This document shows, piece after piece, positions 35,947 through 43,922 of a DNA stretch of 64,000 nucleotides (position 1 is its first letter; each line of letters opens with the position of its first letter). Both the position numbers and the translations under genes were made by a program. The stretch covers positions 1 to 64,000 of the forward strand of contig CAYUAP010000007.1 in NCBI GenBank assembly GCA_964442735.1, written 5' to 3'. The notes under the pieces are model-generated. The model did not search any database and had not been told where the DNA came from. It saw only the letters and a program-made list of their open reading frames with translations. The DNA is from JAUNBG01 sp964442735. GTDB taxonomy: Bacteria > Planctomycetota > Planctomycetia > Pirellulales > Thermoguttaceae.

Positions 35947-36804
35947 TTACTCCTGTTTTCTTTCATTAAACAAACGGCGAACCAAAAGATTCAAGATTAG
36001 TATAACGATCATGATAACCAGAGCGGCCCCCCAACCCGCCGCCTGCTGTTCATAAAAGGGACTGTTCGTAGTATACTCCGTCATAAGAACCGGTATATTG
36101 GCTGTAGGTTCGGTGAAATAATGACGACACCAGGAATTCGACCATAACGCGGTAAACAGGAGAGGTGCCGTCTCGCCACTAACACGTGCAAACGCCATCA
36201 TTATTCCTGTTATTAAACCGTCTCGTGCACTCCGACATACAATTTGCAATGTTGCCCGAACCCGATTTATGCCAAGCGCCAGAACAGCCTCCCGAAGTGA
36301 ATTGGGAACGAGGAGAAGCATGTCTTCCGTCGTTCGCAAAATAATCGGAAACATAATGATTCCGAGCGCCAGCGATCCGGCAAATCCGGAAAAATGCCCC
36401 GTCGGAACAACCCAAACCGCATAAATAAAAAGTCCCGTTATTATTGAAGGTATTCCCATCATGACATTGGTACAAAAACGTATTGTATTTCCCAATCGAC
36501 TATTTTGACCATATTCGGCAAGCCAGATGCCTCCCGCAACCGCAGCAGGAAGAATAATAATCGTCGCCATAAACGTAATATAAAGAGATCCTTGCAGTGC
36601 GTTCGCAATTCCCGATCCCTCGATTCCATAGGGTTTACTCGGTTGTGTCAGAAAGGTCCACGAAATAATTGATATTCCACGAAATATCGTTGTCCCAATA
36701 ATCCCGAACATGGCCCCCAGCGATACGAGTAGAGTTAAAATCGAAATGAACCGCATACTCTGTTCTTTAAATTTCCGATAAACAGGATTTTTTCTTTTCA
36801 TCAT
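35947..36804 (-). CDS. pstA: Phosphate ABC transporter permease PstA
   Basis: The 285-residue inner-membrane protein has six helices and the permease EAA-type loop (LREAVLALGINRVRATLQIVC). The conserved segment FARVSGETAPLLFTA is typical of PstA. It forms the phosphate channel with PstC. Its start overlaps the pstC stop by 4 bp (ATGA). Confidence 0.96.
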   Translation of the reverse strand: MMKRKNPVYRKFKEQSMRFISILTLLVSLGAMFGIIGTTIFRGISIISWTFLTQPSKPYGIEGSGIANALQGSLYITFMATIIILPAAVAGGIWLAEYGQNSRLGNTIRFCTNVMMGIPSIITGLFIYAVWVVPTGHFSGFAGSLALGIIMFPIILRTTEDMLLLVPNSLREAVLALGINRVRATLQIVCRSARDGLITGIMMAFARVSGETAPLLFTALWSNSWCRHYFTEPTANIPVLMTEYTTNSPFYEQQAAGWGAALVIMIVILILNLLVRRLFNERKQE

Positions 36805-37724
36805 TCTCCCCGTTTTGCCCGGGCTTGATTTAAATAATATTGAGTCAAAATTTGAACAGTAAAGGACAAACCAAGCAGAACAAGTCCCAACGCAAACAAA
36901 ACACTTTTCTGAAGACCCTCGGCCTCGGCAAAATTATTAGCCAACGTTGAGGCAATGGTTGTCCCGGTTCCAAAGAGTCCTTTTGGAATCGTCATGGTAT
37001 TACCAATAATAAACAGTACCGCCATCGTTTCACCTAAAGCCCGCCCCAATCCAATAAAAATGGCCCCAACAAGTCCCCGAAATCCATAACGGAACACAAT
37101 GTCCCGAGTAGTTTCCCAACGAGTACAACCAATACCAATGGCCGATTCTTTAAGTAATTGTGGCGTCATCATAAAGACATCCCGCATCATGGCAGATATG
37201 AAGGGTAGTATCATCAAGGCAAGAACCAGTCCCGCTGTAAAACAACCGAAACCATTATAATCGGTATTGATCAATGGGATCTGCCCCAATTGAAACGTAT
37301 GAACCACAAACGGCTGAAAATAATGTTGCATAAAAGGTACCAAAATAAAGAGTCCCCACATACCGTAAATAACACTCGGAATGGCCGCGAGCAAGTCCAG
37401 TCCTGCCGACAAAGGAGCTGCCCATCGTCGCGAAAGACAGGAAAGATAAAAAGCCGTCATAAAACTTAATGGTACTGCAATTACCATTGCAATCCCTGTC
37501 GTTGCCAAGGTTCCGACAATAGACGGTAACGCCCCATATTTTCCCGTCGTTGGATTCCATTCGGTCGCAAAAAGAAAAGAAATACCAAAGGAATACCAGG
37601 CCTCCAATGAACTGCACACAAGCCGCAGAAATATGCAAATTAGTAAAATCGGCAAGATTAGAGCACAGATTAAACATAATTTTCGAAATAATATATCAAT
37701 CGTCATGGGTAAAATCTCTTTCAT
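36801..37724 (-). CDS. pstC: Phosphate ABC transporter permease PstC
   Basis: The 307-residue permease has six helices, the loop LLKESAIGIGCTRWETTRDI and the PstC motif GLGRALGETMAV. The annotated ATG has no ribosome binding site; an ATG six codons later (MTIDILF) follows AAAGAGA and may be the true start. The gene begins right after a 17-copy tandem array that separates it from pstS. Confidence 0.95.
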   Translation of the reverse strand: MKEILPMTIDILFRKLCLICALILPILLICIFLRLVCSSLEAWYSFGISFLFATEWNPTTGKYGALPSIVGTLATTGIAMVIAVPLSFMTAFYLSCLSRRWAAPLSAGLDLLAAIPSVIYGMWGLFILVPFMQHYFQPFVVHTFQLGQIPLINTDYNGFGCFTAGLVLALMILPFISAMMRDVFMMTPQLLKESAIGIGCTRWETTRDIVFRYGFRGLVGAIFIGLGRALGETMAVLFIIGNTMTIPKGLFGTGTTIASTLANNFAEAEGLQKSVLFALGLVLLGLSFTVQILTQYYLNQARAKRGE

Positions 37725-37736
37725 TGGTTTATCTAT

Positions 37737-38026
37737 TGTATTTAATGGCCCGCTATATTTAATGGCCCGCTGTATTTAATGGCCCGCTATATTTAATGGT
37801 CCGCTATATTTAATGGTCCGCTATATTTAATGGTCCGCTGTATTTAATGGCCTGCTGTATTTAATGGCCCGCTATATTTAATGGCCCGCTGTATTTAATG
37901 GTCCGCTGTATTTAATGGCCCTCTGTATTTAATGGCCCGCTGTATTTAATGGCCCGCTGTATTTAATGGCCCGCTGTATTTAATGGCCCACTGTATTTAA
38001 TGGCCCGCTGTATTTAATTGGCCCGT
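37737..38026 (-). repeat. 17-bp tandem array (17 copies) between pstS and pstC
   Basis: Seventeen units of consensus TATTTAATGGCCCGCTG (plus strand), with substitutions at a few positions (CTA/CTG, GCC/GTC). The first unit in transcript sense supplies the last pstS codons and its TAA stop at 37997. In the transcript the unit reads CAGCGGGCCATTAAATA and contains the palindrome GGCC. Confidence 0.95.
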
Positions 38027-39085
38027 TTTTTTCTTTATTATCGTAACGATGGAATCAGGAATGGAAATATAGTGCATTTTAACCACCGCTTTTTTGCCGG
38101 ACTCGAAACACCAATCGAAATATTTTTGGAGTTCGTCCTTCTTCGCAGGTTCCAGATCCGATCGATAAAGAATATAGGTAATCCCCATTAGAGGATAACT
38201 TTTTTCACCAGACGCATTCGTCAGAATAACATACAAGCCGGGATTTTTTTCCCACTCAATCTGTCTCAAGGCTTCTGTGAATGAAGATTCCGAAGGTTTA
38301 ATATATTGTCCCATCGCGTTTTGCAGTGATACGGATGTTAATTTGCACTCTACGGCATATGTATATTCGGTATATCCAATACTTCCCTTTATATTTGAGA
38401 TATTATTACAAACACCAGTATTCTTCTGACCACCAATTCCCACAGGCCAGTTTACACTCTTGCCTTCTCCGACATTTTTTTTCCATTCCTCCGAAATTTT
38501 CGCTAGATAATTCGTGAAGAGAAAGGATGTCCCAGAACTGTCAGAACGATGTATGATCGTGACAGGAAGGTCGGGCAGATTGAGTTCGGGATTATCCTTG
38601 ACAAACACCGGATCATTCCATTTTTTGATTTTACCGAGAAATATGTTCACAAGGTTGACTTGACTCAATCGCAGTTCACCATCTTTAATGCCGGGAAGAT
38701 TAACGACCACAACAATCCCGCCCGCCAACATCGGAAACTGGAAATATCCACCTTTCTTTTGCTCTTCTTCCGTTAAAGGAGCATCACTTCCAGCAAAATC
38801 GACCGTTCCTTCCTTTAATTGATTGATTCCCGCCCCTGAACCAATTCCCTGATAATTAACAAGAATCCGATTTTCAGTCGATTCTGAATAATTATAACAC
38901 CAATTATTGTAAACCGGCGAGGGAAATGTCGCTCCGGATCCGTTCAGTACAATCTCTCCGCTCCCCGAATTCCTGGACGGTCCCGGCCCATTCGAATCTC
39001 CACATCCCGTTAAAAGAAACAGGAGAAAAAAGGTTCCTATGTAAATACCAATTCCTGTTATTATATTTCCTACTTGACTTTTCAT
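37997..39085 (-). CDS. pstS: Phosphate-binding lipoprotein PstS
   Basis: The 362-residue protein has lipobox LLTGC (C28) and the PBP-like fold that binds phosphate for PstCAB. LNGSGATFPSPVYNNW, IGSGAGINQLKEGTVDFAGSD (split here by description) and HRSDSSGTSFLFTNYL are the phosphate-contacting segments. The final residues LNTAGH and the stop codon lie inside the 17-bp array that follows. The upstream leader contains a second, unrelated 17-bp array; GGGAAGG 8 nt before the ATG is the ribosome binding site. Confidence 0.96.
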   Translation of the reverse strand: MKSQVGNIITGIGIYIGTFFLLFLLTGCGDSNGPGPSRNSGSGEIVLNGSGATFPSPVYNNWCYNYSESTENRILVNYQGIGSGAGINQLKEGTVDFAGSDAPLTEEEQKKGGYFQFPMLAGGIVVVVNLPGIKDGELRLSQVNLVNIFLGKIKKWNDPVFVKDNPELNLPDLPVTIIHRSDSSGTSFLFTNYLAKISEEWKKNVGEGKSVNWPVGIGGQKNTGVCNNISNIKGSIGYTEYTYAVECKLTSVSLQNAMGQYIKPSESSFTEALRQIEWEKNPGLYVILTNASGEKSYPLMGITYILYRSDLEPAKKDELQKYFDWCFESGKKAVVKMHYISIPDSIVTIIKKKTGQLNTAGH

Positions 39086-39101
39086 CCGTTTTGCCTTCCC
39101 G

Positions 39102-39445
39102 TATCCTGTTATTTCCCGTATCCTGTTATTTCCCGTATCCTGCTATTTCCCGTATCCTGTTATTTCCCGTATCCTGTTATTTCCCGTATCCTGTTATTNN
39201 NNNNNNNNNNNNNNNNNNNNNNNNNNNNNNNNNNNNNNNNNNNNNNNNNNNNNNNNNNNNNNNNNNNNNNNNNNNNNNNNNNNNNNNNNNNNNNNNNNTA
39301 TCCTGTTATTTCCCATATCCTGTTATTTCCCATATCCTGTTATTTCCCGTATCCTGTTATTTCCCGTATCCTGTTATTTCCCGTATCCTGTTATTTCCCA
39401 TATCCTGTTATTTCCCATATCTTGTTATTTCCCATATCCTGTTAT
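39102..39445 (-). repeat. 17-bp tandem array in the pstS leader, with scaffold gap
   Basis: Units of TATCCTGTTATTTCCCG (plus strand; CGGGAAATAACAGGATA in transcript sense), six before and about nine after the run of N. Variation is mainly CCCG versus CCCA. The array starts 16 bp upstream of the pstS ATG and therefore lies in its promoter or untranslated leader. True copy number is unknown. Confidence 0.95.
39199..39298. other. Assembly gap (100 N)
   Basis: Exactly 100 ambiguous bases within the 17-bp array upstream of pstS. Confidence 0.98.
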
Positions 39446-40181
39446 GGTATCACCTGTTTAATATGAAATTTGCGATAATGCCAATACCACCTCTTTTGAA
39501 TTCATGTATTGTAACAGAACTCTATTAGTACCCTGTTACAACAATGTTAGTTTTCGATTAGTTTTGTATTATTTTTTTCTAACAAAAGGAGATAATATCA
39601 TCTGATCTGAAGATCTATACTCAAGGTTTTTATAAATGCCTATTTTTCAAAACAGACGAGACACCTGTTTGGGAGTATACGGACGAGACGTCCGTGCTTC
39701 CAGGAAATGCCGTATTTATAACGTCGTACAGTATATTATTAAAAATTGCGTTTTTATCTTCAGTTCCACCTCAATTCTCTTTTAACTCTCTTTTAACTCT
39801 CTCAACTCCCCAAAATAAAAGTTGCTCCTAATTTTGAAAATTGATTGAATTACCACAAATCAAAATTCTGAAAAAACATTATTCCTGTTAAAACATCCAT
39901 CACCTAAACTTTTTTCTCAAAAAGGTAAATTTTTCGATATTTTCGACATTTTATAATTTGACTATTGTTTATAGAAATGATATAATATTTTAGGTATTTT
40001 ATTTTCATTATTTGAGCGTTTTTGTCTCCACAAATATATCAGATAATTACAGATAGCATTATAGAAATTACATTCCAGATTAATAGAATTTCTATAACCA
40101 TGGTTTGCCGAAAACTATCCGTAAAAATTCCGATTGCCCAGGGTTACAAAAAATCATTTACAGTTAAAAAAAGGTGTTTGG
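39446..40181. other. Divergent intergenic region between pstS and the lipase-like surface protein
   Basis: It contains a family A copy (39616-39735), a possible family B fragment (about 40095-40130, TTTGCCGAAAACTATCCGTA) and AT-rich sequence. No gene is seen. The pstS promoter is expected at 39446-39600. I found no convincing Pho box with 11-bp periodicity. Confidence 0.55.
39616..39735 (+). repeat. Family A twin-hairpin repeat (forward copy)
   Basis: TATACTCAAGGTTTTTATAA to TATAACGTCGTACAGTATA. The second stem reads ACGGACG-AGA-CGTCCGT, a compensated pair relative to GCGGACG/CGTCCGC. Confidence 0.85.
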
Positions 40182-43100
40182 ATGCGCAATATAATTGAGA
40201 TTTTTTATAAAAATCGTCCCGCCCGTAATAATAAATATGGGCATAGTGGTAAACAGTCTTCCCGTTCACTTCATATGGAGTTACTTGAAGAACGCCAATT
40301 ACTAGCCGTCAGTGTTATCGAACCTGCCATGGAAATTCCAATAGAAGAAGGTATATCATCGGAGAATGCGGTTGTAATTCAAGCGGAACTTGTTTCAAAT
40401 CAGAATGAAAATGTAATTACTTCCGATGGTACTGTAGACCATGAAGTCGAGAATATAACGAAGATCTATCCCTATTTTCATTCGGAATACGTTGGCAAGG
40501 AGATAGCCTATCTCGATTGGCATATAGGTGATCATATTATTTTTGGGACAGGCGGAAATTTTACCGTTTCTAAAATATTTGATTATTGGAAGAGTGATGG
40601 ATTATATGCCATGGCCATTACAAATGATGCCAGCGGTGATGTAATACTCGCTTTTCGAGGAACAGATAATTATGCCAGTATCGTTACAGACATAGATCCA
40701 AAAGGAATCGGATATGAACCCTATATAAATCATATAGACGAGGTTGCCAAATGGGCCGCCTCTTTACCGAAGAATACGAAGATCGACATAACCGGGCATT
40801 CACTTGGCAGCGCGCTCTCTCAATGGTATACGGTCGGCTTAACAGCAAAAAACATAGTCATTAATAAATTGGAGACCTATAATTCACCCGGAATCTCAAA
40901 ATCGTTTATCAGTAATAATTACATTGCAGAAAATTGTCTGTCCGTGTCGCATTACATTCAATCGGGCGATATCGTTTCCATGGCCGGAGAAGCGTTTATT
41001 CCCGCAAAAAATGGCAATAACTATATTTTCTATTATACAGATTATTTTCCCATTGCCAAACACGAAGTCCCTATGTTTGTCGAAAAGGCCAATGGAAAAA
41101 TCCGACCGGAGAAAATAACATATACGACAATTTCATCCCAAGCGCTGTCCGATCGCGAGTTTGCCTTTTCCATTCAGGCCAAGGATTATTATTTGGATTT
41201 CATTTATCACGGAGAAATAGCCGTGACCGCTTCCATCGCCTGGAACATTTTTGGAGATAGCGCCTATAAATTGATTAATTCACTCCACGAACGCGGTACA
41301 ACAGAAGATTACAGACGTGATTTCGGCGACCTTATTCATTGGTTAATAAAAATCTTCACACCTTCCAGGAACGACTTGAAGACTAATATGACACTCGTTT
41401 CCAAAACAGAAAACTCCATTAATATAAAACTTGATGCCACCAACGGAAATTATACCATCTACTGTTATAGTGAAGATCCAGACAATCCCAACAAGGTTAA
41501 GGAATACGGCCGAAAAGAGATATTGCTCTCCTCCGGATACGAAGAACTGCTTTTCGACAATCTGTTACCCGGTAAAGATTATCTTTTCTTCGTGGCCCAT
41601 CTTAACGACGATCAAACAGATGTCGAAGAATGTTGTATGATAACTCAATCGACCTTGACAATTCCAATCATAGACGAGTTGACCCCTACCTCCGCCCGAA
41701 TATCGCCCGACGAAATGCAAAACATCGAGACCAATCCATTGGTCCTTGCAATGTTTACCTTGAAAAAATTCACAACAATTCCGAATTTCTCCTGTTATGT
41801 CAATGGTTCGTTGGCTCCTTCGGAATACTTCGCGGTAAAAATAGATGTCGAAACGAAAACAGGAATCATTCAACTTGTCAAACCGTTAGATTCCGGTAAA
41901 TATGAAATCAGTATCGTCGCAGACAATGCGGAAAAAACGACGTCCGATATATTTGCCTTGACCGTTCTCGACAGTAGAATTCTCCTTGAAAACTATCTTT
42001 ATAATCAATATACACTCGATACCGACGTCGATGATTTCGGTAATAGTATTTATCTATTTACCGGTGACGGCAACTTAATAGAGACCGGATTGATTACTGG
42101 TGGTTATCTCGATATTTTCGGTAATCAAGATGTTGCCGAACATTTTACAATAACCGAATCGGCAGTAAAAAATTTCCATGAAATATATTTTATCGGAAAT
42201 AATGATGACAGCAGTGTTGTCCGTGATATTATTAATATTCAGGAAAATACGGACGATTCCGGTTTGATCTATCGGTTCGACAATGCGGAAGAGGATCCGG
42301 AAAATAATGAAGTCGGATCGGCCATTCTTTGGATCAAAACCCGGGAAATGATTCCGACCGATCTTGCAACAATAGTGTTTGCCGGAGTAAAAAATATCTA
42401 TATTGACGCGAATACCAACGATACCTTTAAATTCCGTAATTTAACCGCAAACGTTAATATAAATGGAAAAGAACAGGAAAACAGTTCCCGACTAATTGAT
42501 TCCATCGATTTCTCGGAAATGAATCTAAAGCTGTCTTCCGGTCTTGTTCTCAATCTTGATTCCACGAATCATCAGGGGGTTGCCCTTGGTCAGTCCGGAT
42601 CAATTAGAATTAATGGTGTGGTTAAAGAAGCCATTCTATCGGAAGGTCAAGATACCATTACCGCGAGTAAAAATGGAAGTATTATTATCGATGAAACAAG
42701 TTCTCTGAATACCGTTTTTCTAACAGGAGGATCCAATGTCGTAAAATTGGAAGGTTCGTCAATCGTTACCGTTAAAGGAAAAACGGATCATAATGTGATA
42801 TCGGTCGGAAGTAACGATAATCCGGCGGATAAATCGATCATTAATCTGTCCCAATCGGAAACAGACAACGAAGTTATTCTTTATGGAGAGAACATAATAT
42901 TAACAGGAGGCTTCGGAGACGATACCGTAATGCTTGATGGTAATTATGCAATTTTAACCATGAATCAAGGTGGAAACGATGTTGTTTCGGTATTTGGAAA
43001 TAATGTCTCCCTGCAAACAGGAGCAGGAAACGACCGTATTACATATATAGGGAGTCGAAGTAATATTTCGGCCGGAGCGGGAAATGATATAATTTATGTC

Positions 43101-43604
43101 TATGATTATCAGAACGGAGTACAATCGACCGGCTCTATTATTAATGCGGGAGACGGCGACGATCTTGTCCTTGGGATAAATTCGAGCGGCTCCAATATTT
43201 ATTATGCTGGAGCCGGTAACGATTTTATTTTTGGCGGGAGTGGCACAGACATCATCTACGGAAACTCCGGTAATAATCTCCTGGCCGGTTTCGGAGGTCG
43301 TGATATTATTACCGGTGGTTCGGGACGCGATATTATACTTGGAAATACAAGTGGAAATTTGAACGATATCGAAAAGAAAAGCGAACAGGATATTATGGCG
43401 ATTTTTGACGATCTCAAAAAAGTCTGGACGATAGACGAATACGATCTTGAAAAAACGGTTGATTTACTGGGGAGAAACAGTATTGCCGATGGAAATGCCG
43501 ATAAACTCAAACGCGGAGAAGGTGAACTGAATATTTTCTTCTATAATTCCCTGGAGCAGGACCTTCAGAACGCATTGGATACAGACTATATTATCGATGG
43601 CTGA
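40182..43604 (+). CDS. Large surface protein with lipase-like domain and C-terminal RTX-like repeats
   Basis: From the ATG at 40182 (AAAGGTG upstream; a TTG at 40134 is less likely) the product has 1140 residues. Near the N-terminus LHMELLEERQLLAVS matches the LExRxLLA motif of large planctomycete surface proteins. Residues about 90-330 look like a class 3 lipase / alpha/beta hydrolase: VILAFRGTDN (oxyanion region) and ITGHSLGSALSQ with nucleophile Ser about 207. Residues about 400-620 contain Fn3-like and beta-rich segments. Residues about 870-1075 carry many Gly-Asp/Asn repeats (GGFGDDTVML, AGAGNDIIYV, GGSGTDIIYGN) of the Ca-binding RTX type. There is no classical signal peptide at the extreme start. 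A surface esterase is plausible; the substrate is unknown. Confidence 0.87.
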   Translation: MRNIIEIFYKNRPARNNKYGHSGKQSSRSLHMELLEERQLLAVSVIEPAMEIPIEEGISSENAVVIQAELVSNQNENVITSDGTVDHEVENITKIYPYFHSEYVGKEIAYLDWHIGDHIIFGTGGNFTVSKIFDYWKSDGLYAMAITNDASGDVILAFRGTDNYASIVTDIDPKGIGYEPYINHIDEVAKWAASLPKNTKIDITGHSLGSALSQWYTVGLTAKNIVINKLETYNSPGISKSFISNNYIAENCLSVSHYIQSGDIVSMAGEAFIPAKNGNNYIFYYTDYFPIAKHEVPMFVEKANGKIRPEKITYTTISSQALSDREFAFSIQAKDYYLDFIYHGEIAVTASIAWNIFGDSAYKLINSLHERGTTEDYRRDFGDLIHWLIKIFTPSRNDLKTNMTLVSKTENSINIKLDATNGNYTIYCYSEDPDNPNKVKEYGRKEILLSSGYEELLFDNLLPGKDYLFFVAHLNDDQTDVEECCMITQSTLTIPIIDELTPTSARISPDEMQNIETNPLVLAMFTLKKFTTIPNFSCYVNGSLAPSEYFAVKIDVETKTGIIQLVKPLDSGKYEISIVADNAEKTTSDIFALTVLDSRILLENYLYNQYTLDTDVDDFGNSIYLFTGDGNLIETGLITGGYLDIFGNQDVAEHFTITESAVKNFHEIYFIGNNDDSSVVRDIINIQENTDDSGLIYRFDNAEEDPENNEVGSAILWIKTREMIPTDLATIVFAGVKNIYIDANTNDTFKFRNLTANVNINGKEQENSSRLIDSIDFSEMNLKLSSGLVLNLDSTNHQGVALGQSGSIRINGVVKEAILSEGQDTITASKNGSIIIDETSSLNTVFLTGGSNVVKLEGSSIVTVKGKTDHNVISVGSNDNPADKSIINLSQSETDNEVILYGENIILTGGFGDDTVMLDGNYAILTMNQGGNDVVSVFGNNVSLQTGAGNDRITYIGSRSNISAGAGNDIIYVYDYQNGVQSTGSIINAGDGDDLVLGINSSGSNIYYAGAGNDFIFGGSGTDIIYGNSGNNLLAGFGGRDIITGGSGRDIILGNTSGNLNDIEKKSEQDIMAIFDDLKKVWTIDEYDLEKTVDLLGRNSIADGNADKLKRGEGELNIFFYNSLEQDLQNALDTDYIIDG

Positions 43605-43625
43605 CTTGTTCGCCCCTTAATGCAG

Positions 43626-43652
43626 ACCGGGAAAATATTTTCTGAAATTATA
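43626..43652 (+). terminator. Probable terminator hairpin after the surface protein gene
   Basis: ACCGGGAAAATA and TATATTTCCCGGT pair imperfectly; TTATTTATCG follows. It lies 22 bp after the stop codon. The T-run is interrupted, so termination is only probable. Confidence 0.5.
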
Positions 43653-43781
43653 TTTCCCGGTTATTTATCGTTTTACTATTTACTATACTAACGGGACTAC
43701 TAACGGATCTACTAATGGGCCGTCACTGTTTCCGGGATCCATGGGAAGTCGCCGAAATTTCTATCAGAACACTAACATATC

Positions 43782-43901
43782 TATACTGTACGATGTTATA
43801 CATTCGGCATGTTCCGGGAGTGCGGACGCCTCGTCCGTATCCTCCAAAACAGGCGTCTCGCCTGTTTTGAAAAATAGACTTTTATAACGACCTTGAGTAT
43901 A
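43782..43901 (-). repeat. Family A twin-hairpin repeat (reverse copy)
   Basis: TATACTGTACGATGTTATA to TTGAGTATA, 120 bp. AAAACAGGCG-TCT-CGCCTGTTTT is intact, while the other stem (GCGGACGCCTCGTCCGT) has mismatches. It ends 22 bp before the stop of the DUF4838 gene, between two convergent genes. Confidence 0.85.
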
Positions 43902-43922
43902 TCAGAAATTAAAAAAACCATG

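Noticed and set aside
37737..38026. Direct repeats between pstS and pstC as a CRISPR array
   Set aside because: Units are contiguous 17-mers without spacers, and no cas genes are present. The same applies to the arrays at 39102-39445 and 47435-47542.
38926..39528. Plus-strand frame across the pstS leader array
   Set aside because: It only reads the 17-bp repeats and the run of N, and overlaps the pstS signal region on the opposite strand.
39446..39600. Canonical Pho box upstream of pstS
   Set aside because: CTGTTA-like words occur, but no pair with the 11-bp spacing of CTGTCAT half-sites was found.
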